Notes: generated from the letters alone by a model not told the origin. A stretch of 64,000 nt of DNA from Lachnospiraceae bacterium A4 (GCA_000403215.2 KE159549.1:289476-353475); one strand, 5' to 3'. Counted from the first letter of the stretch, positions 26,806 to 36,029 are shown. Numbers and translations are program-made.

Positions 26806-27993
26806 ATGGAACAGAGCACAGAATTAAGAAGAAAAAAGTACGTGACGACGTGGGGAAATGCAATTTCGATCGCGGACAGAAAACCGGAAAATTATGCGAA
26901 GGATTTAACGCTGCGCTATCCAGTCCGTCCGATGTTCGACGGGGATAAGCTCAAGATTACACTGGACAATTTCTGCGGTACGGAGGCTGTGACAATCCGC
27001 CATGTGTACGTGGCACAGAGCACAGACTCCGCGCGGGAGATTGCGGAGGAGACAAATGCAGCAGTCACCTTCTGCAATGGCAGTGAGCAGGTCACGATTC
27101 CAGCGGGGGAGGCAGTGGTGAGTGATGAAATCTGCTTTGATGTGAGGCGCGGACAAGATTTTGCGGTCAGTTTGTATCTGGCGGATTTTACACAGATGCG
27201 CTCTGCGGTTTTGATTACAGGCCCGTTGTCAAAGGGATATTATACAGTGGGCAATTATGCAGGCTGCGGCAGATTGCCGCTGGATTATACGAGAAATACA
27301 AATTGGTTTTATTTTCTGAGCAATATAGAAGTACATACAGCAGATACAAACAGGGCAGTTATATGTTATGGGGACAGCATCACTTCGCAGGCGTGGCCGG
27401 ATTATCTGACACTGCGTTTATTCCGCGGCAAAATCGAGCATACTGCTATTGTGAGGCGGGCGGCGAGCGGCACGAGGATTCTGCGCCAGTATGACAATAT
27501 CACGTATGACTCATACGGGCTAAAGGGGGCTGTGCGCTTTCCGCGGGAGGCGAAGGCGAGCGGTGCAGACACAGTGATTATACAGCATGGCATCAACGAT
27601 ATTATTCACCCGGTGGGCGTGGAGGTCAATCCATTCCGCCCGTGGAGTGACCTGCCGACGGCGGAGGAGCTGATACAGGGGCTTCGGCAGTATATTGCGC
27701 AGGCAAAGGAGTACGGGCTGGACGTGTATATGGGAACACTGCTCCCGATTTATGGCTGGCGCACGTATGAGCCTTTCCGCGAAGAACTCCGCTGTGCTGT
27801 CAATGAGTGGATACGCAGCACAAAGGAAATTCAGGGCTGCATCGACTTTGACAGGGCACTTTGCGATAGTCTTGACCCGAGGGCTTTTGCAGCGGGATAT
27901 GACAGCGGCGACCATCTGCATCCGTCAGAGGCAGCATACGAGCGTATGGCGGAGGAGGTGCCGCTTCGTCTATTAGAGTACAAGGAGAGTTAG
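26806..27993 (+). CDS. SGNH/GDSL-family hydrolase
   Basis: 395 residues, no signal peptide. Residues 1-180 form a beta-rich N-terminal domain (KYVTTWGNAISIADRKPENY). The catalytic part has VICYGDSITSQAWPDYL (Ser block I), VIIQHGINDIIHP (Asn block III) and SGDHLHPSEAAYERMAEEV (Asp-x-x-His block V). It is likely an esterase acting on acylated sugars or lipids, in the cytosol. It heads an operon with the flavodoxin-like gene 2 bases downstream. Confidence 0.87.
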   Translation: MEQSTELRRKKYVTTWGNAISIADRKPENYAKDLTLRYPVRPMFDGDKLKITLDNFCGTEAVTIRHVYVAQSTDSAREIAEETNAAVTFCNGSEQVTIPAGEAVVSDEICFDVRRGQDFAVSLYLADFTQMRSAVLITGPLSKGYYTVGNYAGCGRLPLDYTRNTNWFYFLSNIEVHTADTNRAVICYGDSITSQAWPDYLTLRLFRGKIEHTAIVRRAASGTRILRQYDNITYDSYGLKGAVRFPREAKASGADTVIIQHGINDIIHPVGVEVNPFRPWSDLPTAEELIQGLRQYIAQAKEYGLDVYMGTLLPIYGWRTYEPFREELRCAVNEWIRSTKEIQGCIDFDRALCDSLDPRAFAAGYDSGDHLHPSEAAYERMAEEVPLRLLEYKES

Positions 27994-27995
27994 AT

Positions 27996-28589
27996 ATGCC
28001 CACAGTACTATTTATCAATGCGTGTGTGCGCGGCAAGGACTCAAGGACACTGGCGCTTGCTGAGCACCTGCTCGAGTGTATCAGGGAGGCAAACAGTCAG
28101 GATATGGCATTTCATATAGAAGAAATCAGGCTGTCTACGGAAAACCTGCTCCCGCTGAACTATGAGAGATTAATGCGGCGCAATGAGCTTCTGGCAGCAG
28201 GGCAGCGCGGCGATACGATGTTTGACTATGCCAATGCCGTTGCACAGGCTGACATGCTCGTGATCGCAGCGCCCTACTGGGATATGTCCTTCCCATCGTC
28301 GCTCAAGATTTTCTTTGAGGCTGCGAGTGTGGAGGGAATTACGTTTACATATGCTGACGATGGCACGCCGATCGGGCTTTGTGCTGCGGAGGATATGTAC
28401 TATGTCACCACAAGCGGCGGTTATATCGGCGATTGTAATTTTGGTTTTGAGTATGCCAATGCCCTGTGCAGGCTTTACGGTGTGCAGAACGCGCATTTTG
28501 TCAGTGCGCAGGGGCTTGACCTCGACGGTGCGGATGTGCAGGCGATCATGGAGGCGGCATGCAGTGGGGAGATACTTCATGTTGGATAA
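27996..28589 (+). CDS. Flavodoxin-fold NAD(P)H-dependent oxidoreductase
   Basis: 197 residues with TVLFINACVRGKDSRTLALA (FMN phosphate loop region), ADMLVIAAPYWDMSFPSSLK and YYVTTSGGYIG, the pattern of FMN-dependent NADH-azoreductase/quinone reductases. It should bind FMN and reduce quinones or azo compounds in the cytosol. GGAGAG precedes the ATG and the next gene overlaps its end by 11 bases. Confidence 0.82.
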   Translation: MPTVLFINACVRGKDSRTLALAEHLLECIREANSQDMAFHIEEIRLSTENLLPLNYERLMRRNELLAAGQRGDTMFDYANAVAQADMLVIAAPYWDMSFPSSLKIFFEAASVEGITFTYADDGTPIGLCAAEDMYYVTTSGGYIGDCNFGFEYANALCRLYGVQNAHFVSAQGLDLDGADVQAIMEAACSGEILHVG

Positions 28590-29904
28590 GAAGGAAGCAG
28601 CCATCAGGGAATTGGCGCCTAAGATCTGGAAGCTGTCCAGAGACAGGCTTCTTGTAAATCTGCGCTTTCTGGATGCGGCGCTTTCGGGGCTGGCATTCCA
28701 GCTGCAGGCACAGAGCGGTCAAGTCTGCTGTGATCTCAGTGCGCCCCAGCGCGCAGTTGTTTACTATGACCCGGCAGTGGTGGTGCAGTTGTACAAGAAA
28801 AATCCTGCCAATGTCACGAGGCTGTATTTGCATATTTTACTGCATTGTATTTTCAGCCATGCTTATAAATATGACAAGGTTGAGCAGGAGTTGTGGAATG
28901 TGGCGGCAGATATGGCGGTGGAGAACGCAGCACTCAGCCTGAATCTGTCTGGCTTGGAGACTGCTGGCGATGCACAGCGCAGGGAAATACTAGAACAGTG
29001 GAAGGCGCGCGTGGGAACACTGACAGCGGAGAGAATCTACAGAAACCTAAAGTCTGACAGGCTGGGCGTGAGCGAGCTTTTCGAGCTTGGCAGCCTGTTT
29101 TGCCGCGACGGGCATGATCGCTGGGGGGCAGCCGCGACGCTGGAGGTTACAGCGGCGCAGTGGAAGAAGCTCAGCGAGCGCATCAAGGCGGAATTAAAGT
29201 CTTTCTCTGAGGACAAGTCCGACGACAAGAGTATTTTGCAGAATCTTGAGGAGGCGACGCAGGAGCATTATGACTATGGGAGTTTTCTGCGCAAATTCTG
29301 CGTGTCTGGCGAGGATCTACAGGTCAATGATGACGAGTTTGACTATGTGTATTATACGTATGGGCTGTCGCTGTACGGGAATCTTCCGCTGGTAGAGCCG
29401 CTTGAGTACAAAGATGTCAACAAAATCAAAGAGTTTGTGGTTGCTGTCGATACCTCGGGCTCCTGCCGCGGCGCGGTGGTGCAGGCATTTTTGAATAAGA
29501 CATACAGCATCTTAAAAAGCAGTGAAAATTTTTTCCGCAAGGTGAACATTCATATCATACAGTGTGACTCGCAGGTGCGTCGCGACACGAAGATTACCAA
29601 TGATGACGAGTTTGAGGCATTTATGCGGGACGGACAGCTCGAAGGATTTGGCGCTACGGATTTCAGGCCAGTGTTCTCGTATGTGGACAAGGCGATTGAG
29701 AGCGGGGAGTTTGAGAATCTAAAAGGGCTGATTTACTTTACGGACGGTTACGGCGTTTTTCCAGAGCACAAGCCGCCGCACAGCTATGATACTGCGTTTG
29801 TGTTTCTTGAGGATCACTATGAGCAGCCGCCCATTCCGCCGTGGGCGATCAAGCTGGTGCTTCCGGTTGAGGATTTAGAGGAGAATGGGGGAGAGAACAA
29901 GTGA
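28579..29904 (+). CDS. VWA-like protein with degenerate metallopeptidase domain (DUF2201 type)
   Basis: 441 residues from the ATG at 28579 (GGGGAG upstream); a longer frame from 28315 would overlap the reductase gene. Residues 60-115: VTRLYLHILLHCIFSHAYKY then LWNVAADMAVENAAL, the layout of the DUF2201 metallopeptidase domain, but HILLH replaces HExxH, so the catalytic Glu is missing. Residues 280-441 are a VWA-like domain: EFVVAVDTSGSCRG (MIDAS DxSxS as DTSGS), DGQLEGFGATDF and LIYFTDGYGVFP. Such proteins work with the MoxR AAA+ ATPase encoded next, overlapping by 4 bases. Likely a cytosolic chaperone-like complex. Confidence 0.8.
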   Translation: MLDKKEAAIRELAPKIWKLSRDRLLVNLRFLDAALSGLAFQLQAQSGQVCCDLSAPQRAVVYYDPAVVVQLYKKNPANVTRLYLHILLHCIFSHAYKYDKVEQELWNVAADMAVENAALSLNLSGLETAGDAQRREILEQWKARVGTLTAERIYRNLKSDRLGVSELFELGSLFCRDGHDRWGAAATLEVTAAQWKKLSERIKAELKSFSEDKSDDKSILQNLEEATQEHYDYGSFLRKFCVSGEDLQVNDDEFDYVYYTYGLSLYGNLPLVEPLEYKDVNKIKEFVVAVDTSGSCRGAVVQAFLNKTYSILKSSENFFRKVNIHIIQCDSQVRRDTKITNDDEFEAFMRDGQLEGFGATDFRPVFSYVDKAIESGEFENLKGLIYFTDGYGVFPEHKPPHSYDTAFVFLEDHYEQPPIPPWAIKLVLPVEDLEENGGENK

Positions 29905-31406
29905 ATATCAAGCAGGCGAAGGATCATATCAAAAATTCTGTACAATTGTATCTCAAAAAGGACGAGTATGGGGAGTACCGCATTCCAGTAGTGCGCCAGC
30001 GGCCCATTTTTCTGCTCGGCTCTCCGGGCATTGGCAAGACGGCAATTATGGAGCAGATTGCGCAGGAGCTCGGCATCGCGCTGGTGAGCTACTCCATGAC
30101 GCACCACACAAGGCAGTCCGCGCTGGGGCTGCCCTTTATCACGCACAAAAACTTCAAGGGGCTTGAATTTGACATTTCAGAATATACGATGAGTGAGATT
30201 ATCGCTTCTGTTTATGAGGTGATGGAGAAGTCCGGGCTTGAGGAGGGCATCTTGTTTCTCGACGAGATTAACTGTGTGTCTGAGACGCTGGCGCCGTCGA
30301 TGCTGCAATTTTTGCAGTACAAGGTCTTTGGGCGGCACAGCGTTCCAGACGGCTGGGTGATTGTCACTGCCGGAAACCCGCCGGAGTACAATAAGTCTGT
30401 GCGGGAGTTTGATGTGGTGACGATGGACAGAATGAAGCTGGTGGAGGTGGAGGCTGACTATGCGACGTGGAAGGAGTACGCGCTCAGGCAGGGGATTCAC
30501 AGCGCTGTCACCACCTATCTGGATATGAAGAAAAATGACTTTTACCGCGTGGAGACCACCGTCGGCGGCAAATCCTACGTGACGGCGAGAGGGTGGGAGG
30601 ATTTGTCTGCCATGATGCTTCTGTGTGAGGAGGAGAAGCTCACTGTAGATGAGACGCTTGTCGCACAGTATCTTCACAACGAAAAGATTGTCAAGGAATT
30701 TACCGCGTACTATGAGCTTTATAATAAATATAAGAGAGAGTACAAAGTCGAGGAGATTCTTGCGGGGACAAACTCCGCGCAGGTCGTGGAGCGGGCGAGG
30801 ATTGCCAAGTTTGATGAGCGGCTTTCTCTGCTTGGCATGCTGCTGGACAAGCTTGAGAGTGAGATGAAGGAAAACCTTGAGAAATCGGATTATCTGGCAG
30901 ATTTGATGAAGGTGCTCAAAGCGGTCAGGACGCTGCATGAGAAAAACGGCACGGTGCAGGAGCTGCTTGAGCGGCAGATTGCCAACCGCGCGAAGCTCAT
31001 CGCGTCTATGACCAATGCCGGGACGCTTGCAGGCGAGGATAAGCGGCGGCACAGGGCAGTGATTCATTTCCTTGAGTCAGCGGGAAAAAAGCTCCGGCTG
31101 GAGGGCGCGGAGGATCATGCCGCATTTGCGATATTAAAGTCGGAATTTGATGCGCAGGTGACAGCGATGAAGCGTGAGAACAGCAGGATACAGGCGCGGC
31201 TTCATCATCTGTTTGCCTTCAGCGAAAAGGCGTTTATGGATGGCAATGAGGTGCTGGTGCTGGTGACAGAACTCACGGTAAATGTCTACAGCGCGCGTTT
31301 TATCGGGCAGTATGGAAGTGAGGATTACTACAGGCACAATGAGGATCTGATGCTGCATGAGCGGCAGGACGACATTATGAAGGTGATTGAGGAGTTAGAG
31401 CTGTAG
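29901..31406 (+). CDS. MoxR-type AAA+ ATPase
   Basis: 501 residues, GTG start overlapping the VWA stop (GTGA). Walker A is LLGSPGIGKTAIM, Walker B LEEGILFLDEINCVSETLAP, and sensor-1-like VIVTAGNPPEYNKS. Residues 300-501 form helices, including a predicted coiled segment, after the AAA+ core. Family knowledge: MoxR ATPases remodel or load partners of VWA proteins. The translational coupling to the VWA gene strongly supports a working pair. The LRR gene follows after 13 bases. Confidence 0.9.
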   Translation: MNIKQAKDHIKNSVQLYLKKDEYGEYRIPVVRQRPIFLLGSPGIGKTAIMEQIAQELGIALVSYSMTHHTRQSALGLPFITHKNFKGLEFDISEYTMSEIIASVYEVMEKSGLEEGILFLDEINCVSETLAPSMLQFLQYKVFGRHSVPDGWVIVTAGNPPEYNKSVREFDVVTMDRMKLVEVEADYATWKEYALRQGIHSAVTTYLDMKKNDFYRVETTVGGKSYVTARGWEDLSAMMLLCEEEKLTVDETLVAQYLHNEKIVKEFTAYYELYNKYKREYKVEEILAGTNSAQVVERARIAKFDERLSLLGMLLDKLESEMKENLEKSDYLADLMKVLKAVRTLHEKNGTVQELLERQIANRAKLIASMTNAGTLAGEDKRRHRAVIHFLESAGKKLRLEGAEDHAAFAILKSEFDAQVTAMKRENSRIQARLHHLFAFSEKAFMDGNEVLVLVTELTVNVYSARFIGQYGSEDYYRHNEDLMLHERQDDIMKVIEELEL

Positions 31407-31419
31407 TGAGGAATATGTT

Positions 31420-32355
31420 ATGGAACAGGAGATTTTACAAGAAATTGTAATAGAAAATACAGGCAGCGGCGGCGGGCAGTTTGTGATGACGCCGTACAAG
31501 AATGGATATGCACTCAAACGCTACCGCGGGACAGGAGAACAGATCATTGTGCCGCCCTTCATAGAGCAAAATCCTGTGACAGCGATTGAAAAGAAGGCAT
31601 TTCTAAGCTGTAAGACCATCAAAAACATCACGCTTCCTGACACGGTCGGAGAGATTGGCGACTGGGCATTTGCCCACGCAGAACAGCTTCGGACAGTGAT
31701 AATACCATGCCACACACTTGCGCGCGGAAAAGAGCTTTTTCTAGGCTGTAAGCGGCTGCGGGAGATTGTGCTCAGCGGTCATGACAGCGTTGGTGAGGGC
31801 GGTCTGGGGCGTATGCTGGCGCTTGCAGTCACCGTCCTGCACGACTACTTTTTGTTTGACCCGGTGGAGGCGGGCACCGCGGAGTGGGTCAGGCGCTGGG
31901 ATGAGAAGCTCATGGACTTGATTGAATTGGACGATCTCGACGGCTTTGAGGAGCTGTGGACCTGCGGTGAGGAGGATTACGAGGGAAAGGACTATGATAT
32001 CAAATCCTACCCTGTGGAGAAGCGCAAGATGAAGCTGCGGGTGGTGTATTTCAGGCTGCTTTATCCCTATAAGCTCTCGGAGGAGATGAACAATAGTTTG
32101 CAGTCATATCTTTGCAGGCATACAAAGGGGACACAGACGCCGCAGGCGTGGGAGCTGCTTGTGGAAGAGTATTCGCAGGACTTGGCATATTATCGGGTGT
32201 TTGCGGAAGCCGGCGGCATAACAGCAGAGAATTTTGACAGTCTGCTGGAGGATTTGAGGGACAGCAGCGCGGAGATTCGTGCGTATCTGCTGCGCTACAA
32301 AGAAGAGCATTTTGCCGCAAAAGATGCATTTGCGGCATTTGAATTAGACTGGTGA
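31420..32355 (+). CDS. LRR (BspA-type) protein of the MoxR-VWA operon
   Basis: 311 residues, cytosolic. Residues 30-130 contain BspA-like repeats: NPVTAIEKKAFLSCKTIKNI, TLPDTVGEIGDWAFAHAEQL and GKELFLGCKRLREIVL. The rest is helical and acidic with no known motif. As the last gene of a five-gene operon it may be the substrate-recognition or scaffold part of the MoxR-VWA machine (inference). A bidirectional terminator follows. Confidence 0.75.
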   Translation: MEQEILQEIVIENTGSGGGQFVMTPYKNGYALKRYRGTGEQIIVPPFIEQNPVTAIEKKAFLSCKTIKNITLPDTVGEIGDWAFAHAEQLRTVIIPCHTLARGKELFLGCKRLREIVLSGHDSVGEGGLGRMLALAVTVLHDYFLFDPVEAGTAEWVRRWDEKLMDLIELDDLDGFEELWTCGEEDYEGKDYDIKSYPVEKRKMKLRVVYFRLLYPYKLSEEMNNSLQSYLCRHTKGTQTPQAWELLVEEYSQDLAYYRVFAEAGGITAENFDSLLEDLRDSSAEIRAYLLRYKEEHFAAKDAFAAFELDW

Positions 32356-32358
32356 ACG

Positions 32359-32388
32359 AAAAAAGCGCCATTCATGCGGCGCTTTTTT
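32359..32388. terminator. Bidirectional terminator
   Basis: AAAAAAGCGCC (32359-32369) / GGCGCTTTTTT (32378-32388), perfect, between convergent genes. Confidence 0.9.
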
Positions 32389-32403
32389 ATTCGAAGTTTT
32401 TAT

Positions 32404-33600
32404 TTATTTGTATAAGTCCATTAGATAGTCCGTGACCGCTTCGCGGATTTCTCCTTGTGCGAGATAAGCTTCGCCGTAGTTTTCCTTCATGTTTGCTACG
32501 TAATCCTCGCCGTTTTCCTCTGTCATTTCAGCATAGGCAGCCTCCATGTCAAGTGTCAGACCGGCATCTTCAAAGATTGCCTGATAGACCATGGCGCTCT
32601 TGGCGGTTTCTTTCGCGCGTGTCCTGAGCTCTTTTTCGTAGGACAGCTCGTCTTTGATGTCATCATCTCTAATGTCCCACACATTTGTCATGCCATAGGA
32701 GGAGAAATATTGAAGCATGGACTCGTCATTTGCTTTTGTGGTAGCCCGTACTTTTTTTAAGTAGTCAGAAGGGTATGATTTGACGGTCGTGTTGTCAACA
32801 ATGTAATTGGTGAGGTACTCCTCGAGATGCTGCTCATAAAATTTGTTTTTTACAAAAGCGCGGTACTCCTCAGCGGTGGTGACGCCCTCCTCTGTAATAT
32901 TCTCAGCGACAAACTCGTCTGTAAGCTCCGGGGTCACGCTGATACTGTTGATGGTTACGGCAAAGACTGCGTCCTTCCCGGCAACCTCCTCGCCGTCGTA
33001 ATCGTCAGGGAATGTCACCTCCACAGAGACATTCTCCCCCGGTTTATGTCCAATGAGCTGCTGCTCGAAGTCATCAATAAATGAGCCTGAGCCAATCGTC
33101 AGGTCATAGCCTTCACCGTTGCTGTTTCCGCCTTCAAATTCAACGCCGTCTACTGTGCCCACATAGTCAATGTTGACCTCGTCGCCGTCCTGAATCTCAA
33201 GTGCAGCGTCCGTGTTTGCCTCTTTGTGGGCTTCGAGAGTGGACTGGATGTCCTCATCGACCTCCTCGTCTGTCGCAGCGACTTCGTCAGCGGGGACGGA
33301 GATGTTGGCATAGTCTGCCAGTGTGAGTGATTTGCCTGCGTCGAAGCCTTCGATTTTGCCGTCTGCGGTGAGACCTGCACTGAGGTCAGAGATTGACGTG
33401 GTGCGCAGTGCGGACAGATAGACCATTTTGCCCGCGGCAATGATGACAACCGCAGCCAGCGCGGCGGCAGCGGCAATGCTGAGAATCTTGGAGATGCGCT
33501 TCTGGCGTCTGTCCTTGGCGACCTCCTTTTTGCGCTCTTCGCGCTTTGCTTTGCTCTTGCTGATGTCGGCTGTTTTATTTTCCTGTTTGTCCTTAGCCAT
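32404..33600 (-). CDS. Membrane-anchored FKBP/trigger-factor-like foldase
   Basis: 398 residues. A Lys/Arg-rich cytosolic head (1-40) is followed by one membrane helix (about 42-63, ISKILSIAAAAALAAVVIIA). Outside are an FKBP-type domain (about 140-215: GDEVNIDYVGTVDGVEFEGG, YDLTIGSGSFIDDFEQQLIG, VEVTFPDDYDGEEVAGKDAV) and a trigger-factor-type helical C-terminal region. It should be an extracellular peptidyl-prolyl isomerase/chaperone for exported proteins. Start ATG with a nearby GGATAGGA. Single-gene unit. Confidence 0.88.
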   Translation of the reverse strand: MAKDKQENKTADISKSKAKREERKKEVAKDRRQKRISKILSIAAAAALAAVVIIAAGKMVYLSALRTTSISDLSAGLTADGKIEGFDAGKSLTLADYANISVPADEVAATDEEVDEDIQSTLEAHKEANTDAALEIQDGDEVNIDYVGTVDGVEFEGGNSNGEGYDLTIGSGSFIDDFEQQLIGHKPGENVSVEVTFPDDYDGEEVAGKDAVFAVTINSISVTPELTDEFVAENITEEGVTTAEEYRAFVKNKFYEQHLEEYLTNYIVDNTTVKSYPSDYLKKVRATTKANDESMLQYFSSYGMTNVWDIRDDDIKDELSYEKELRTRAKETAKSAMVYQAIFEDAGLTLDMEAAYAEMTEENGEDYVANMKENYGEAYLAQGEIREAVTDYLMDLYK

Positions 33601-33919
33601 TTTGATATCCTATCCTTTCCAATTCGTGTATCAGTTTTCTAAAACCTCATATTAATCTATCACAAAATGTAGAAAAAATAAAGAGTTTCCTGGAAATTCA
33701 CACAATTCACACAAATATTATACGGATGGTCGAAAAAACCGACCGTTCAGTATAATGTGATTATAAACGGATAATCGGCTTGACAACAGGTAAAAATACA
33801 GACTATACTATAGTATATAAATGAGTCTGCCGGAATTTCTCCTGCATCCGCTATTGCGGCTGATGTGCAAAGAGACTCCGGGAGCCTGTACAAAGTGAAA
33901 GGGAGGAGCAGGGCGGCAT
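33601..33919 (+). promoter_or_regulatory. Gene-free stretch: promoter with palindrome and structured leader
   Basis: TTGACA (33780-33785), 18 bases, TATACT (33804-33809). The perfect palindrome TATACTATAGTATA (33804-33817) covers the -10. The leader then has GAGTCT (33823-33828) that can pair with AGACTC near 33873 around an inner hairpin CATCCGC-TATT-GCGGCTGATG. The 33620-33760 part is AT-rich and includes the upstream region of the divergent foldase gene. No gene is seen. Confidence 0.55.
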
Positions 33920-34354
33920 ATGAACGTAGAAGATATACCAGTACCGGCAATGGCGGCGATCAGAGTGAGCAAAGAGGGAAAATCGGCGCTTTTTGAGACG
34001 ACAATCATTCAGACGACAGACAATAAATATATATATACCATGCCAGTCAGGGTGGATAACAAGCTGGTAAATTTTGAGGCAAAGGGGTTGTTAAAGGAGA
34101 TTAAGATCGAGTTTGCCCCGTTTGAATTTTATGAGTGGCGCAATATCTCGATCATACGGTTTGTGGAGGATGGGAAGAGCTACCTCAGAATCAGGACGAC
34201 GACACCCGGGATTCGGGCGATGGCGTGGTCTGATAAGCCAGTGACCACAGCAAAGAAGAAAAAGCAGAATATTATCAAAGAGGAGGCATTAGAGGTGGTG
34301 AATGCCGCGCAGGCGGTTCAGGCAAACAAGGAAGCAGAAGGAGAGAAATCGTGA
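33920..34354 (+). CDS. Hypothetical protein, basic tail
   Basis: 144 residues, GGGAGGAGC before ATG. Residues 15-105 are beta-rich (FETTIIQTTDNKYIYTMPV, ISIIRFVEDGKSYLRIRTTT), followed by KKKKQ and an Ala/Glu-rich helix. No signal peptide. The next gene starts with GTG overlapping this stop by 4 bases. I do not recognise the family; a PilZ-like barrel was considered but the RxxxR and D/NxSxxG motifs are missing. Confidence 0.65.
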   Translation: MNVEDIPVPAMAAIRVSKEGKSALFETTIIQTTDNKYIYTMPVRVDNKLVNFEAKGLLKEIKIEFAPFEFYEWRNISIIRFVEDGKSYLRIRTTTPGIRAMAWSDKPVTTAKKKKQNIIKEEALEVVNAAQAVQANKEAEGEKS

Positions 34355-34758
34355 AAAAGTCAATCGTGGCAGCAGTGACCGCCGGTGTGCTGATGGCGGG
34401 CGGTATCGGCGGATGGCCGGGGCAGAAACCGGGTCAGGCGCCGGAGAGTCCTGTGGAGAGCTTTGTCAATGAGCTCGGCACACAGGCAGCGGAAGAGTTT
34501 AAAAACGTACTTTCACAGGAGGTCAGCGATTTTTTTAAAAGCGATGATCTGGAAAAAACACTTGGAATTGACCGCGGCGGGCAGGCGTCTGTCGAGGCTG
34601 CGATCAAAGCGTATATCCGCGATTATGATCTGGACGAGGAGAAACTTGATGAGGCGAAGGCGTCGTTGCAGTCGATACTTGAAAATGCAGAAGGACTGAC
34701 TGCTGAGGAGTTACAGGAGAGCATATCCAAAATATTTGAGAATAAAGGTGAGAAATAA
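34351..34758 (+). CDS. Small exported protein, helical
   Basis: 135 residues, GTG start coupled to the preceding gene. MKKSIVAAVTAGVLMAGGIG is a signal-peptide-like start, followed by Gly/Pro-rich linker and an acidic helical domain (SVEAAIKAYIRDYDLDEEKL, EELQESISKIFENKGEK). No family recognised. Its stop codon lies inside the arm of a strong bidirectional terminator. Confidence 0.65.
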   Translation: MKKSIVAAVTAGVLMAGGIGGWPGQKPGQAPESPVESFVNELGTQAAEEFKNVLSQEVSDFFKSDDLEKTLGIDRGGQASVEAAIKAYIRDYDLDEEKLDEAKASLQSILENAEGLTAEELQESISKIFENKGEK

Positions 34759-34787
34759 CCCGTATGGCTAAACCATACGGGTTATTT
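34753..34787. terminator. Bidirectional terminator containing both stop codons
   Basis: AAATAACCCGTATGG (34753-34767) / CCATACGGGTTATTT (34773-34787): perfect 15-bp stem with loop CTAAA. The plus-strand stop (34758) and the region of the minus-strand stop (34768) lie in it. Confidence 0.9.
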
Positions 34788-35817
34788 CTGCGGCTTGTTT
34801 TGTCCTTAGGTCATAGAATACATTGTTGATAAATAACGTTGGACGCGACAGGGCATCGTCATGGATTTCCGTGATACGCCCGTCGAGGTTTCCAGTCACG
34901 CAGACGCGGCGGTCCACATACATTTTGGCGATGCGCGTGAGGATTGGCGCAATATTGGGGCCGTACAGACCAAAACCTTGCTCTTCAAAGACGCGGATTG
35001 CCTGAAAAGGTGTCAGGGCTACGCGCTGTGCCCGCGGGTGCGTCATCGCTTCGTACGTGTCGGCAATCGCTGCAATCAGGGCAAAGGGGTCGATACGGTT
35101 CTCTTTCAGGCGGGCAGGATAGCCGCTTCCGTCGCAGCGCTCGTGGTGCATAATCATGACGCTGACCACATGCGGCGGCATTTTTCTTGATTTGACCAGC
35201 TCATATCCCAGATGAATATGGTGCTGCATCTGGATATATTCCTCGGGGGAAAGCTTGTCCGGCTTCCATAGCAGCTCCTCGGAAAGCTTGGTTTTGCCAA
35301 TGTCGAAGATGAAGCCGCTGACAGTCAGATTGTCCAGATCCTCCCCCTCAATCCCCGTCCACTTGCCAAAGACATAGCACAGCAGCCCGCAGTTAAAACA
35401 ATGGTTGTATGTAATCTCATTTTCATTTGGCACCATGTTGTAGAGATAGTCCAGAAGCTGCTCCTCATTGATGACAGCAGACATGATGTCGTCGCGCAGG
35501 GACAACAGCTTTACGATATTGAGCTCTAGTCCTGTGTCGAGTGTGCGCATAATCTTGTGAAACAAAGTGAGCGTGCTGGCATATACTTCATTAAAGTGCT
35601 GGAAATGCGGATTTTGATGCAGGTACTTGTAATGCGTCATATTGATCTCATCGGGCTCGCTCAGCGCAATCTCATCAAAGTTGTACTCGTAGAGCGACTG
35701 GATATTTTCCTGAGTCAGCGAGGTATTGGCTTTGAACAAAAGTGCACTGGCAGGTGTGTACAGATCATCGAACAAGACCATGCCGGGTTTGAGTGACTGA
35801 GTTGATAGTTTATACAT
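34768..35817 (-). CDS. HD-GYP-type protein with altered HD motif
   Basis: 349 residues from the ATG at 35817 (AAGGAGG upstream), beginning MYKLSTQSLKPGMVLFDDLY. An N-terminal alpha/beta part (1-120) is followed by the HD-GYP fold: NHCFNCGLLCYVFG, SGFIFDIGKTKLSEELLWKP, HHIHLGYELV, MIMHHERCDGSGYPARLKEN and AIADTYEAMTHPRAQR. The usual LHDIGK reads IFDIGK, so the His of the HD pair is Phe, while the GYP loop and other histidines remain. Family knowledge: HD-GYP proteins degrade cyclic di-GMP. With a lost metal ligand this one may be a sensor or use a changed metal site (inference). Confidence 0.85.
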   Translation of the reverse strand: MYKLSTQSLKPGMVLFDDLYTPASALLFKANTSLTQENIQSLYEYNFDEIALSEPDEINMTHYKYLHQNPHFQHFNEVYASTLTLFHKIMRTLDTGLELNIVKLLSLRDDIMSAVINEEQLLDYLYNMVPNENEITYNHCFNCGLLCYVFGKWTGIEGEDLDNLTVSGFIFDIGKTKLSEELLWKPDKLSPEEYIQMQHHIHLGYELVKSRKMPPHVVSVMIMHHERCDGSGYPARLKENRIDPFALIAAIADTYEAMTHPRAQRVALTPFQAIRVFEEQGFGLYGPNIAPILTRIAKMYVDRRVCVTGNLDGRITEIHDDALSRPTLFINNVFYDLRTKQAAEITRMV

Positions 35818-36029
35818 ATAGAGCCTCCTTGAAGTAAAAGAGTTTTGATAATGGTAGGATGTTGTAATAGGATACATACATAATATCATAAAATATAGAT
35901 AGTTGTATAGATAAAGATTTGTTTTGTATAATTTCGTATAAAAAGAATAAAATATGGTAGATTCTGGTGGAGAAGGAGGTAAACATAACTAAAAAGTTAT
36001 GTAAATTTGCACAATTTGGAAAATAGGCA

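Noticed and set aside
30177..31067. 296-residue minus-strand ORF.
   Set aside because: Shadow of the MoxR ATPase gene, whose Walker motifs are on the plus strand.
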